64,000 nucleotides of DNA. It comes from Paragonimus skrjabini miyazakii. Taxonomy: Eukaryota; Platyhelminthes; Trematoda; Plagiorchiida; Troglotrematidae. A model generated the notes under the pieces. The model did not search any database, was not told where the DNA came from, and saw only the letters and a list, made by a program, of their open reading frames with translations. The position numbers and the translations under genes are program-made. Of this stretch, positions 1 to 13,699 are shown one piece after another (the first letter of the stretch is position 1; the number at the start of each line of letters is the position of its first letter). The stretch lies in contig JTDE01000028.1 in NCBI GenBank assembly GCA_014338405.1, forward strand, positions 456,067 through 520,066. Reading direction: 5' to 3'.

Positions 1-3000
1 TGAAATTCATGATGAAAAGGTAGGCGGCGTTGAAGTAAACTCAACCATTCCCCAAGTAATCATTAGTATTCATAAATATTGATCAAGCCCTCAATGACAC
101 TGGATATATTTTTACAAAACTGTCTTCAAGGTGTCTTCATTGTGAAATGTTTGCTACACATTATTCAATTTATGAGATTTCTGCATCGGTGTAATAGTAT
201 TTACGAAAGATGATAAACAATTATCACGGTGAAAAGTGTTGTTGGTCTAGGACAAAATTAAGTTAGCGAGGTCTTCAGCAGTTGTGGATGCAGCCTTTCG
301 AAATTTCTCAGACACCCAGGTTACTTGTTTGACTAGTTCAGTGAAACCAGTTGCGTCTCTGGGCGGCGTGTATGAGAACGGCTGTCCACATGAATGGATC
401 GCTCAGTGAATAAGCAGTGTCGATCAATGTGTCGTAGTACTACCAAGGAATGACAGGGTCACGGCTAGCGGCCAGGTCTCCTATAAAATGTTTTACAAGC
501 TGTTTGAAGATACTAAAACCTGGAGCATATTATCTCATCTCTAAAAGATTTCAAATGCCTCACCGAAGGCCTCTGAGTTCTTGAGCAGCGTTCTGTCTGT
601 CTGGCATGTTGTTTGTCTGGTATGGGAAAGTCCACGGTCTCTGTCAACCATAGACAGCTCCATGGGTGGGTGTACAAATTATATTGGTGATCACCGACCC
701 CAGGGGAACTAAGGTGCACCGGTTACCTTGAAAGGCTATCCACATTCGATTGACGCACGAATCAGTTTGGTTACCGATCTCAGCAACAGGAGGCTGACGC
801 CACAACGTCCACAGACGACTTGGATTTAATAAATCAGCAGATCTGTCTTCTCTGATAAAACTTAAAACTATTGGACCACTTCCGTCACAACATTATTCAT
901 GAGGCACCAGGCGTCCTGAATGGCTGGACTCCATCGAAAGTACACATCTATCGAACCGGTCAGTGGTTCCCACAAAACTGCGAACTCCATGCTTCGCCTC
1001 ACTGGCTAGCAGTCTAGATGCCTTGTGAGCCAAAGAATACGGGTAGAGTCTTACATGCCAACTGTCTTCTTCGAACGGAGCAACCGAAAACTACACTGTC
1101 CTCACCACAACCACTAAATAATAGACTTATTGCTAATTGTACAGTTCGTCTCATTTTCTACCACGACACTTCTAACGAGATACCAGCAGCCGGTTTCTCA
1201 TCCCTGTCAGAGTTTATGATACCACAGCAATCTGTGTATGTCCCCTGTTTGTTAAGTGGTTCGTTACTTGGTGGCCCACCAAGCTCGTTTGCGGATACAC
1301 ACTAGGGACGCTTCATATTCTGTTCACCGAATTGGTCATTTCCAGAACGAAAGTTTGCCAGTCACCAACATAATTTGCTCGACCGACACAAACCTCTAAT
1401 TAACCCACCAATACCATTTACGCTTACCACCTTTGATGTTCAGACACACATGCAGGTGGATCAGTAGGTTGGTTCTGTGTGTAGATTTGAAGTCCTTACC
1501 ATCGATATCTGTTTCAGGATTCTAGCACTGCACTTCGCCTTCGATCTCCGTTGGCTATTTCACAATAAGTCACAAGGTTTGTTTGTTCGTATGCCTTGCA
1601 TCTTCTGCCACTGGTCAAATCTATGTTGGAATTGCCCTAAACGCATACGCAAAGAATGCGCTGTTTGACTAGGTGACAACTAAAATCGGCTTTGTGCTTT
1701 CAAACTTGAAGATACGGTTGAAACGTTGAGGACGTTTATCACAAAGCTCTGTTTATTTGCTGCGTCGTATGCTCAAGAATTTTATCACCAGCTCGTTAGC
1801 CTCCCGCAAATCGCGCGGTACGCTGACGTTGTGGTACTTTCCGGAGAATGGAACGCTCACGGTTTATAACTACAACGCTAAGTTACCTCAACAATGACTT
1901 GATTCCATTCACGAATGTTAGTTGCGAAAGTCTTGCATCGTTGGAGAGATTAAAGTTTGGTTCATACACGCTGTTCCGCTGTTACACCTTTACTTACTGT
2001 TGACTGTGAACTTCAACAGTTTGGAATAGGTTGATCAAGTTTTCGCATAAGACGTCAAAAAGTAACACCCTGTGCACAAAAAACTTTATCACAAAAACGT
2101 AGTGTACCGACGGGTGTGGAAAACGATTGAGAAAGATCTCTCCAGCTATTGTAAAGTAATGCACCTCGTTTGTGCCTGGATTAGCAGTACAAAACGATTA
2201 GCACTTTGCTGTTGACGTTGGTTCCGGTGAGTAACACTCAAAAACCAATTTCTTTTCGCAAACAGATGACGAAAAATTATTGTTAATTTTCTGCAGATAC
2301 CTAATGAAATATCACTGATGAATCTTGTGATTGTTGACAATGGATCCTAATCATTAAGGTTTTCGACGTCCATTCAAATAGTCAAAAGTTACTCATTCCA
2401 AATCTGGATCATACTAACACATTAAACAGTGCAGTGCAGATTGTGCAATGTTTCAACCAACCCAAGCCAGAGTTGTTCTTTGACCATGTCCTTTTATACT
2501 TACGAGAAAATGCCTGGCATTTGAGTTCACTATCAGTTAAGTGTTTATGAGGCGTGGGTTTGTGTAAATTATGTCACCAAACCTACTCGCCCATTATGAG
2601 TAGGGTTGTACCTTGAAGCCTCTAAATTATTGAGCCTGTTCCCTAAACTACAAAACCTAACACATGGTCTCTGAATATCATGTTGGTTCCGGAAGTAACC
2701 GTAAATGAGTGAAGTGAAGTCTAAAAGATATCACGTGGGAGTTATTCTGCCTAGTGTACAGTTTAAAAACGAAATTTAGTTAAAAAAGGATGTCACCAAA
2801 GAACTTTAAAAATCAGTGTAAACCCACACTGTTTCATGATGCTTCTAGCAAGAAATGCATGATGATTTCTCTTTGATAACGAATGAAGATTTATGTTTCG
2901 AGTTGCTGACGGTTTGTTCAGCTTTCAAAGTACAACACCGATTGACAAAAACGTGTTGGTGGCGGCAACAGAAACGACCGATTTTCGGGCTCTGCACGGG

Positions 3001-6000
3001 ACTATTCGGTGTTAATAGCTCCAAAACGGGAAAATTGCCTCAATTAGTACTTTACGTAAGTGTAGGATCATACGTTGCGTACTGATCGACGAGGCCTCGG
3101 AAAATGGAAACAACTGTGGGCCCCGATTGAACAATAGCACGTCAAATAGGGTATGATGGTCGACAGCAGGACCTGTTTCTCCGACGTCTTTTGTCAAGGA
3201 TGAGTTCAGGTTTTCGTTCTCACGTCCCGTTGTCATGGTTTGTTGCGACATCGGGCAGAACAACCAATTTGGCTCAGGCTCAGGTTTGCTTTTTCTTAAG
3301 CAGCCGTTGTTTCTGCCGATAAAAGCGTCACCGCAGCTGTCAACCTAATGACAGAATATAGCATTTCAGTTAGGTGCAAATTTACACAATCCAGATACTC
3401 TCTGAAACTCAAGGGCAGATTATGAGCCAAAGCAGGCCACAGTTTGTAATCTACGCCAGTCATTATGTGGTAACCTCAGAAAGGTAACCACAACAATGCC
3501 TACTTTATTCGGAAATACACACGTCAACTTGGTTCGACCTTCTCTTGACATGTACACTGATAACATTTTTGCGATATCCGATTGTGACTAAGACCTTCAT
3601 TACGGATTGCTTCCCCTTTTTTAAGCTGTTATCAGTAAAAATTTGTCGGATCCATCGAAACAGTAGTCGTACATGGTCTCCTTTGACTTGTTTTTGCAGG
3701 ATCCAAGATCTCAAGCATTAGACAAGACCACGTTGCTCCACTGCTGGCTCAGACAGTTTGTATGTCTTCGAAACAATACCATCCGCCCGTCTTGTTTAAA
3801 GTTCAAAAGGTGGTATTTTCTGGAGTTGATATCCATAAGCTCCATAAAATCCAGTGTTTTGTGTTCACAACAGAAAATTGTAAACTAAATATTGAGCAGA
3901 GAGCTGTAGATATTCAGTCCCGAGTTAGTTATGTCATTCATCTCAGAATCAGTACAGTCCGTAGATCACCGCTGACAATAAAATCACCAATTGCCTCAAG
4001 CTCCAAGATAGCATTATACTTTTTATAAAGTATGGTAGTGCTGAAATTATAATACCATCTAGCAGCTGGAGGCAGACTGAGTTTTTGCACAATTTCAGTT
4101 AATGCTCTCGACATTGGTATTTATCTACAGACTTTAGTGAGTCTGAGATAAACGACACCACTAATTAAGCGTAAAACACTTGTAACAAGTTTCCATTCAT
4201 TACTGTTGAACTGGATCAAAGGAACTCAGCGTTTCCGAATTATTCTTAAGTACGTTTAAAATTAGCGTTTATTTTTGAATAATCGAACGTTTGTTTCGTT
4301 TTATTTATTTTGCAAGCCAACAACACTTTGTGGTTGGCTTGGTTCGTATGTGTCTATCATAGGGACATGGTCGTAAAGGAACTTACGCCAGAAGAACTAG
4401 AGTTGGGAGCTGAAAAGTTCATCCGGATAATCACTGGTCTCATGCGCTTTATGTTGATTGGAGAACGAGTATAGTAAATCGTTTGCATTCTGTCAGAAAC
4501 ACCATATTCTCACCCAATTTCTGTTCTGCATGTCAACAACGAGAAGATAACATTGGTGCCCAAGCCTATCCGGAGTGGTTATCTAGGAGCTCTTAAAATG
4601 TAAACGGGACATAAAAACTATCAGTGGCGTTTGAAACAAACCCGGTGTTGACCAAATCTAGTAGCTTTGAGGTTCGTTGGCAGTAATTGCATTACAAGTT
4701 ATTGCACATTTGTCACGCTGATATCATTAAATAGGTTGTCTTTAGCATCAAACAGAGCTTCACTCATATCCGTCTAAACAAGATGAATTCTCTAGCAGAA
4801 TCTTGTCAAAAAATGAGGTGAAGTGTATAACTTGTTATAGCAATTGCACAGCAGTGCTTGACATTAAACTGGTAGTATTGCGATGTATTGTGGCTTGTAA
4901 GCATCATACGGTGGTTAAACAGATGTTTATGTTTAGTCAGATTAAAGTGGAATCACTGAGCTATAGTCAGATATTCCGATTATATGGGCTTTGAAGTGCG
5001 GCTCGCCTATTCAGCTTAACATGCACAATCCACGTTGTGAAAAAGTATATGAGTTCCGTTCTTGCCGTAGTTTATCTGTAGCATGTATCCTTGTCTATGT
5101 CTAAATTTTTACCCAATCCTCGCACTTGTGGCGCATATGTTGGTCACTGGTTCAATGACTTCACGTGCTGGTCCTACTGGAGTCAATACGTCAAAACGAC
5201 TGCACCTTTTCATGGTAACATTTAGTGAACGATACTTGTTTTTAAGAGTGAACGCCCGGAAAATTTATCGTGCGCGTAGTGCTTTGTAAAAAGACTCGAC
5301 TGTGTGCATTGTTTTCATGAGGGAATATCACGTGTGATCAAATGTTTTTCATGTGGGTATCGGTTAAAATGATATCTAACTGGTCATTCATTATAGTTCA
5401 CATAAGATTAACTATCACAACCCAGAAGCTTTCTGTAGCTCAGATGAAAAGCATTGGTCGTATGTGAACAACACAGTCCAAGCTTGTTACACAGGGCTAG
5501 CGTGCGCTTAGCCATAGCCGAAGTGGTTGTCCTAGCCCCTTAGATCTACCTACTTGACGAGACCTTTCACAAAAAAGCTCTTGACCTCTCGAGTAGGCAT
5601 CGCCCATTAGCTCTACTTAACAGACTGCGTAACCGGAGTTAACGGTCACTATGTCCACAACGTGGTAACTGTATTCAACAGGGAGTTGATAAAGGAGCTT
5701 TCACAGATTTAACGCAAGAGCGCTTGAAAGAGCAATCTTGACTTAAGCCATACTGGTGAGATTGTTGCTGTACTAGCAATTTACCTACTTTTCTACTGCT
5801 TCAAGTTAATATGGTGATTAAAACAGTTCGTCCCATCTAGAATCTTGAAAAAAAAAAACAATTAGAGCGCGAAGAGTGGTAGATGTAGGCATTTCATATC
5901 GACTCATCAGTACCAGACTTGTAATTACTTGAATCGGTTTTTTTATACCGAACAACTAGGTCAGTGACACAGATAATCAATCATTTGAGTAGGAGAGGTC

Positions 6001-6859
6001 ACTAAGTTCACGACAGGGTCAAGTTTACGACCAACTGGTTCTGTACACACAAGGCCGACTTTAGTCCATTGATTTCGACCGTGGCGGCAAATCGAATGAA
6101 CTGCTGACTTGAATTACTTATTAGGATTCTGAATGCACAAGTTCAGTAGATAAGGTGACCAGCGGTAAAGATGTGTCTGTTGGTTGCGGACACTGGTTGC
6201 TTGCGTATTCCGACGACATTGCTGTTCTTCGGTAATGTGGAGGTCTACATCCATTTAGATGGATGTTTCTTCGCTTCGGAGATCAAGCAACTTTCGGTTT
6301 TCTTTTCAGCTGTGTGAAAATTGTTAGACACAATATGAGGTGACACCAACAGCCAACCTGCTCCAGCTAACTCGTTCGATGCGCTGCTGTGCATTCCGAA
6401 AAATAGAACGCTACATTCTCTCAGGCATACCTAGCCAATCATTGCCAGCATGCCTTGTTTACTTAGGCAGATTGTCTGTCCAGGAACTGTAGATTCTCGA
6501 TTCATGATATGAAGTGCAGTCAAACATGACGCTTCAGATGAATGAAGACCGAATTACGCAACGAATTAATGAAAATTCTCTAGATTTAGGTAACCGCTTT
6601 TTTGACGGGAAGACAAATATAGTTACCCACTGTCATAGTTAGGTAGAAAAAGTGAAGTCTAGTTTACTCGTTTCAAAATTCCAAAATTTGACCAAGTATA
6701 CACAAGATTGATCATTTGGGCTGCTGTCGAGAAGCTAATGAGGTCATACAAACGAAAGCCCTGATGTCAAATTCCGTCAAATTCATATTGCGCACCAATT
6801 CACGTGAATACCACATTCAGTCCCATTTAAGCGGTGTGACGCTTAGCATATATTTGCCA
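1..6859. other. No gene recognised; AT-rich intergenic or intronic DNA
   Basis: Open frames here are all under 100 codons and none shows a domain, a catalytic motif or a convincing pair of splice sites. No SINE, transposase or RNA gene was recognised by eye. Diverged repeats too old to see without an alignment may be present. Confidence 0.5.
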
Positions 6860-7025
6860 TAGCTTAAAGGTAGACGGGAAACAAATGATGAGATCAAATC
6901 CCCATAATGTTCCGAATGCATGCTAGTGAAGAACTGTAACAACACAGAAATTCGGATCTAACGTTTCTTATAAAAGGGGCCGGCCAAAACATCTACGGAA
7001 ATGTGAGAGCTCTGATTAATTATGA
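6860..7025 (+). repeat. Degenerate copy of tRNA-derived SINE family 1
   Basis: The stretch lines up with the better copies at 9551 and 13910. A B-box-like core (gatcaaatcccc, near 6890) is followed by a weak match to the middle of the element. A clearer match follows to the 3' third, where 'aaaggggccggcc' and 'acggaaatgtgagagctctgat' correspond to the 'cgaaaggggccgactgg' and 'gggaatgcgacagctgcgat' blocks of intact copies. The 5' head is not recognisable, so this is an old or truncated copy. Confidence 0.55.
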
Positions 7026-8332
7026 ATAAAGTTTGTTTCTTATAAACCAAAACTCCACCAATACTGGTTAGCAGTATCACGCTCCACACTACGTTTTAGA
7101 AGGAAATTATGTCCGTCCTAAAGAGTGTCGTTTTGTTTTTAGTAGGTGAAAGTGGTCTTTACTGAACAGTAAGTAATGAATGTGTACAAACGCAAATGAG
7201 TATTGTTTGTACTTCTCTATGTATGCATTGTGGTTCGGGGATGCCCCCATTTAACAGTTTCGCAATGCACCGATTTCATTGTCTTACACGCTGTCCGGAG
7301 ATGCTATCACTGGTTATACGAACGACATAAAACCGAAATAGCCTACTATATGGACATCCATCATGACAACGAGCAGTCTTGAGGCATCTCTTCATTGCGG
7401 ATTTTCCGTGCCACTGTGTCCACAAATGTTCAACCTTAAGAGTAGCCGGTATTCAGATATGAAGAAGAACAAACGTGACGTGAAGGTTCTTAAACAATTA
7501 GCATGAATGACTCCACCGTTTGCTTATCAAAACTGATCGAACTGCTCATTATTTGATGTTATCATCTAGCATTTATGGTAGTCCCACAGTAAAGCAGTGA
7601 AGGTGGCGCAGTGGGTGTGAAAAATGATCGTAGATGTGGTCAAGGTTAACATCTTCGTTTAGGCATGTACAACAGCGATAACAATGAGAGCAGACAAAAA
7701 TATTCGGGAAGCGAGTCATTCAAGCTTTCTCATGCCCACCACAATTGTTCTGACTCATGTATGTAAATGATTTTTCTTACCCTGATTGATTCTGATGTGT
7801 GTCTGTTAGCGTGTTTACTACTCCACCACAAACACAGAACTCTATCTTTGGTGTATGAAAATAATTCCGTCGCGTCATCCGCCAGAAAAACGTCCGAATG
7901 GTTAATGGATTTGAAAATTGCTTATATTACGAACTAAAGAGAACAGTATTGGTATGCTTCATTTGATTGTTCGGGGCCTCATAATCATTTACAATGGTAA
8001 GTAAGGCGACGTCCTATCTATTTAACTCGACTGGTTCAGTGATACACTCATCCCACTCAGAAGCATTCATTGCCACCCTAAGTGGTCTTCATATTTTTTA
8101 TGGTACTACTTTCTAAATAAATATAAAACGGTATTCGATTACTATATTCGGGACTCCAATCAATCACATGCACAGATGGATCATCCGAGAAATATGTATT
8201 TTAGAACCGTTGGCATTTCGATCAGTTTTGGCCCCAAGTAGACTCACAGTAGTTATAACCGTAGTAAAGGGTAGTTGTAACACGTTTGGACAAGGTAATT
8301 AGTTCAGGCCTAGTTTAAGCTTCAAAATATGT
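7026..8332. other. No gene recognised
   Basis: Only short random open frames are present. A 10-bp A-box-like string (ggcgcagtgg, near 7604) occurs, but without the rest of a SINE. Nothing else was assignable. Confidence 0.5.
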
Positions 8333-8432
8333 NNNNNNNNNNNNNNNNNNNNNNNNNNNNNNNNNNNNNNNNNNNNNNNNNNNNNNNNNNNNNNNNNNNN
8401 NNNNNNNNNNNNNNNNNNNNNNNNNNNNNNNN
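8333..8432. other. Assembly gap of 100 Ns
   Basis: Exactly one hundred consecutive Ns, the conventional placeholder for a scaffold gap of unknown size. Real distance across this point is unknown, and frames that cross it are meaningless. Confidence 0.99.
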
Positions 8433-9550
8433 CACATATTGCAAGAGACCACGCATACTAGTTTCTGACAGAAATTTATTGAAATATACCAAAAATTTAT
8501 ATAAGTAGACAAGTGGGTGCGTACACAACACGTTTGACTATCCTAATCTACGAAATGAAACTGTCATTAATGTTTCATGGTCCAGGCTACCTAACCAACG
8601 CTATTGAAAACGAGTGGTTTCAAATAACTTATGATACAAACGCACTGGGTGCTTTCTGTTTGGGAAATAGGCACAAAACACGACCGTGGACTTACCAAGC
8701 TAGAATCGTTATTTATCTCCCAAAAAATAGAATAAAATTGACAGTTTGTTGTGTGGCCATTTTATGTTGGTTGTTGTTTGATTACTTAGGTTCGGTACTA
8801 ATAGAACATTTTCAGACGTTACCGCTTGGCAAATGACAGGTTTAACTGATTCGTTGAACATGTAGTATCATATGGTCATACGTGTTATTACGAAATACGC
8901 TGGACAGCCCAATATGATCAGAAACTCTTGGATGTATTCCAATTACTCAGTGTTGATTACACGTCAGACTATCATTTATAGACCTAAAAGCCTATGATTG
9001 TGAAATAAGTGAGACAATCGGACTTACAAGCTGATTGCTGGATGAATAGGAGGTACATAACTGGCAGTTCTGGGGCACGCATTCTCTTGAATGAAAGTTT
9101 CTGTCGCGATGGAATCGCCAAAAGTAATCACAGAAGGCATTTGAACTGTCGATCTATCAGCACCGACTGGAGAGAAAGTGGACCGATTGTCGGAATGATA
9201 AACTAATCATTTACTTCCTTTACAACTGTACGGTCAAAAAATCTTCGATGGAAGAAATGGATTATAACAATCAGCTGTCTTAGCCTGTGCTCATTTGATT
9301 TTGAGTGATAAGGAAAGTGGAATGACATACAAGTGTGCATTACACGCATTTACTTAAGTCGTCAATCCACAAAAGTAGCAGTGGTAGTATGTAGTGTCAT
9401 TCTGAAGCGCTTAACATGCGGATACATTCCTCTGGTGCCTTTCGACATACATATTAATGTTCGATGTTTGTAAGAATGTATTTTTGGTAACGTGATAAAC
9501 GTCATCAGAAAAATCTAGAACGTTAAGGAAAAATTAGCCAAATTGATGGG
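8433..9550. other. No gene recognised; one unassigned 107-codon open frame
   Basis: A plus-strand open frame runs from 8513 to 8836. Its product would have a hydrophobic stretch near residues 75-95 (TVCCVAILCWLLFDYLGSVL). I recognise no family, see no splice donor that would make it an exon, and one frame of this length is expected by chance in 64 kb. It is noted here rather than called as a gene. Confidence 0.4.
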
Positions 9551-9893
9551 CTGGATCGCGAAGTTATCGATTGGAGTTAACAGACAGTAACTGTGTCTCT
9601 TATCGAGACGACCGGGCAACCTGATCATTGCTCACAAGCGAAGGTGGTTGAACGTTCACATATGATAATTCGGTCGTGCCTAATATGAGGTCATTGGCGC
9701 AGTGGTAAACGCAGTCGCCTCTTAAAAAGCGTGGCCGGAATTCTAGTCCCGGCAGTGGCGATGATATGCACTACTGACGAGCTCTAATGAGATCGAAACT
9801 CGAGTCTAGTGCTTCTTTCCGAAAGTGGCAGACTGGAGTGTCTATTGGAATGCGACAGCTGCGATCAGTTGTGGGTGATGTTCAAATTGGAAT
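9551..9893 (+). repeat. tRNA-derived SINE family 1, near full-length copy
   Basis: This is one of the two longest copies of the main dispersed repeat. A head of about 110 bases begins near 'tcgattggagttaacagac' and is shared with the copy at 50786-51112. It is followed by a tRNA-like module with an RNA polymerase III A box (tggcgcagtggt, 9695-9706) and a B box (gaattctagtcc, 9738-9749), the spacing expected for a tRNA promoter. A unique tail of about 140 bases then runs to 'gtgggtgatgttcaa'. Upstream of the A box a second, weaker tRNA-like stretch is visible, so the unit looks dimeric. No poly-A tail or clear target duplication was seen. The open frame at 9787-10125 overlaps its 3' part and is not a gene. 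Confidence 0.85.
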
Positions 9894-11149
9894 TACCCAA
9901 ATCCTCAACCACCCAGCAGTAATAGGAATATGGGTATTGAAATCTATGTTATTGAATATGCCTCAAGTCAGTGTCGACCACTATCGCCAGTTTGTCAAAC
10001 GTGCCCTAAGGGGCCGCTTACAAATCCTAAGGGATGAAGCTTGTGAATGTTCAGTGAACATAGCTAATTTTTTCTTTGCCAACATTGTACTTATCATTAA
10101 GCAACAGTCCGGATGTTGTCAGTAAGTGTCTAGCCTTTGGATTATATGACGATATCTTCAAGTTTCTGTCACATTGGATGGGATAAATCAACTAACTGAA
10201 TGCATCGCATCGGAGTTGCGTCTCAAAGTAATCAATTATTTGTACTCTACATCCACCAGGAACATTTTATACTCCCGTGACACTATCCACATAAGTCTTG
10301 TATTTTGCATTTCAAAAGCTGTCTTAGGTCAACCGTAGTTCCATTTAAACCTCTGTGTCATACAATCAACCATATACCATTAAAGGTGTGCTCGTTCTTG
10401 AATCTTGCTCGTAAGTCTTTACCGTAAGCCCAAAATTGATTGCCTACACCGAACAATGGATCTGTTTAGCTTCGTTTATGAACGTTTAGTCAATCAAATA
10501 ATGCGTCTGCCTATAGGGAATTGTTCGCACTGTTACCTAAGGGAATTTATGAATCATTACCTTCCCCGGATCACCAAAGTCAACTGTGTGACGATAATGT
10601 CAGTCTGAATCAATTCTGTTATATGTAAAAATATCCACTGAGTACATCTGCTCAGCCAATGAGATGGTTGACAAAAAAACGGATGTATCACTCCGTGGCT
10701 GAGTAATTTTTGCGATCACAAAAAATACTTAAAGTAGTAAGCATGATCAATAATGAAAGTAAAATATCGTTAACAGAACAGTGGTAGAGCATGAATTGAT
10801 AACACACACACACAGTGTTACTAAGATCTTGAACCAGTTAATCTTGTCCACTAAGTGATCATTCGCACATTTGAGTAACTGGTACTTACTTTAAAAAGCA
10901 GAGCTAAACATGGTGTATGCGTGGCACATAAATTAACAAGAGGCGACTGAAACGTTGTCAGCGTGATTAACTGGTGAAGTTCGTTATGCTTTTTGTGGCA
11001 TCACGTTCTTTAGTTCTGCGAACTAACGTTAGGTGTTTTGCTGCAAAGACCTGCTGTTTTACTAAACTTTGATTGTTTTACGTTAGTGTTGGAAGTGAAT
11101 TTGGTAAATTCTGTACACTTTCCACAACCGTTTTTCAACAAAGCAAGCA
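9894..11149. other. No gene recognised
   Basis: Short open frames only, and a trivial CA run near 10804. The last few hundred bases may hold the decayed 5' end of the mariner that follows, but I could not identify its terminal inverted repeat. Confidence 0.45.
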
Positions 11150-12066
11150 TTGAAACAAAAGGAGATTTGCCTCTGTAAAATAACGACACTACAAGAGTAA
11201 ATTGCTGAATTCAAGTGAATTCCACAGTCGATTGATGATCACTTATGTAATGGTTGGCCCAAAAATGTGGAGACTCCCGTGAAAGGTGATTTCGCTGGTA
11301 GCACGAAGATCAAAAATAATGAAAACCCTTGACATACACCATGACAGCGTTGGGACGATCCTGTGTAAAATGCTGAGTATATCACATGTTGCGTCCGTAG
11401 AACACCCACAATATGCATCCCGATGCAGAAAGCAAAAGACTACGGTTAACAAATCGCTTGAAGTGTGCAGCATTGATCCGGACACGGTTTGTTCAAAGGT
11501 TTTAACGGCTGATGGTATGGAACTTCAGTACTAGAACCAGGAAACTGCACAGGACTAACATGCCTTGAAGCCACTCACTCACTCCACCCCTGACAAAATC
11601 ATGAACATATCGATAAACTTTCATAAACTTTTCCTAGAGTTCCTCTGGCAGTTTTCAGATGTTTTTATAGTGTGTTTAGTTGCAGTCACTGGCACCCATT
11701 ATGTTGCACTGATGAGCTGTCAGCCTGAGTGAATCAACGGCAAACGTTGTAAAATCTTGTAGAAAAATGTTCTGTAACACTACGACAAGAAGCTGATCCA
11801 TACTGCTCGAGTTGTACCGACGATCATCATTTAATATAACCTTCTATGACTGACCCACACTCAAAAATCTATGAACTTGTCCCTAGTGGCTTCTAGTAGT
11901 TTCTCGGTTTTCAGAGAACGATAGTTGAAAGATCTGCTAAGTTGATCGAAAAAGACTAGCTGTAGCCTTGGGAAGCAAACTTATTTTGAAAGGTATTCGT
12001 GAGTTAGAAAAGGGGCAGACGAGAGGATTGATTTTAACAGGGACTTCGTTGGAAGGAGGTATTTAA
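11150..12066 (+). pseudogene. Fossil mariner-family transposase (D,D34D type)
   Basis: Mariner transposases cut and paste their own element at TA sites using three catalytic aspartates. Here the protein is recognisable across several frames. First come IAEFK and SIDDHLCNGWPKNVETP (frame 2, about 11190-11275), matching the DNA-binding region before and at the 'GRP' linker. Next is HHDSVGTILCKML and then KVLTAD (frame 0), with the first Asp at 11511-11513. HYD then HTARVV (frame 2) gives the second Asp at 11784-11786, 91 codons on, close to the usual spacing. The third position, about 35 codons later in a LVPSG context, has Gly (11888-11890) where Asp is expected. A C-terminal match LEKGQTRGLILTG (frame 1) ends at a stop, 12064-12066. 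At least three frame changes and several stops make it inactive. Terminal inverted repeats were not found. Confidence 0.85.
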
Positions 12067-13699
12067 TGCTTTTTTGGATTATAGCAATACGGCTAGCCAA
12101 CAACGTTTTGACAATAAACAGCTATTTTGTATCAACAAACTTCTATAACCCGTTCGAAGTTCTACTGGAACTAATATGTTACAGCAATGAATGATGTATA
12201 CCACTCAGAACCCATCGAGGAGTGCTATTTTTTGGTTTAATCAGTTAAAGCTCTATAGAAGGAAATTTTACTGAACAAATACTATTGTCCTTTGGCTTCA
12301 GATGCTATGCGCCACCAAGTTGAAACCGCACATATTACGTTTAGTTTTCACGACGCACACTTATCATTCGCATTTTTATCGTTTTTTTGACATTTCTTTA
12401 GTCCCCGAAAATCACTTTATCCCACTGGAAAACAACAGGATAGAAAACATGTTGAAGCACGCAATCAATTTTTAACGAGAAGATCGTTCGTCCGCCAGCG
12501 TACCCCAAAACTCCGGGTTGAGTGATTTATGCGTCAGGACATCTCTATAGTTTCTCCACAATCTTCCAAGCTGTCCACTCTATGGAGTAGTAGAACAACA
12601 GAATAACACGGTTATTTACGACTTGGGTATTAGTTTAGCTCACTACGATGGTGCGGGTCCACAGCTTATTTCCAGTATATTTGCCTACCTACGGTCCAGA
12701 AGGAGTACCTACTCGCATCTTAACTTAACGACTTCAGCGCGTGTATTCGCTTACCTTGCTGAGGGTGACAACGATAATGAATGTTGCCATTCATCATGTC
12801 CGCAGGAAACCTGCACACATGAGAACTAGTTGAGAAACTGTGACAGTTAACCTGTTTCGTTTAATGCCTGTGTCAGATGTGTCTTTATACTGATTTGTTT
12901 TCTGCTAGAACACTTCGCACAATGCAAAATCCCACAGATAAATTAACATACTGATAGATACTGTCCTGTTGGTAAACTCTGTAGCTGAATGTTCTACAGA
13001 TGTAGAAACTAACAATTGGTATAGAAATTGCCTAACATAACTCGAACTTCACCAAAAATCGATACCGGCTATTACAATCTCATAGACTGTTCATTCAGCC
13101 CTTGCCTTTACGAGAAATTACTTGCTAGCTTCGATCTTCCTAGATCTAATCAACAATGCATATTCTCACTAAGATAAGAATCTACACTCTGGCTACACTT
13201 TCCTGAGGCGAACCTGCCGACTATTGTGAAATCACTGGGGGCTAATTGAACTGTTATTTTGCCTCTTCTTGCGACACTCAGCCAACAATAAAAGTGTTCT
13301 AAGGAGCACGTGGCTGCATGTTTGAATAGGATAGTGCAGTTCTGCTCAATATGGTGTCAAGCAAACAGTGGTCAGTGCTTATGACCTGTGTAAGCGTGAT
13401 CCTAGTTCAACTCCAACCTAATACAAAGATATGCACATCTGATTAACTGAATCAGAGGCAAAGCTTTCTTTTGAAAAGGGTAGATAGAAAATTCCATGTG
13501 ACTACAACTGTTGCGCTTAATGTTAAGCTGGGCCCGGTTAGAAGCAACACAAAAATGGTGAGTTTACTTCTTCTGGAATTGGACGGGTTGATCCTCTTTG
13601 ATGTTTCTACATAATGCTTGAGAGAAGAACCAGTGGCTAACATGTCTAGATCATTAATTTATCAGCTTTACACACCGATGCGCAGTATAGGGTTTTGGT
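12067..13699. other. No gene recognised
   Basis: Presumably the 3' flank of the mariner and then unique DNA. A 68-codon plus-strand frame (12623-12829) has no recognisable domain. Confidence 0.45.

Noticed and set aside
7596..7640. A-box-like 'ggcgcagtgg' as a further SINE copy
   Set aside because: Only about ten bases match. No B box or tail blocks follow at the right spacing.
8513..8836. 107-codon plus-strand frame as a membrane protein gene
   Set aside because: One hydrophobic patch, no family, no splice context, and next to an assembly gap.
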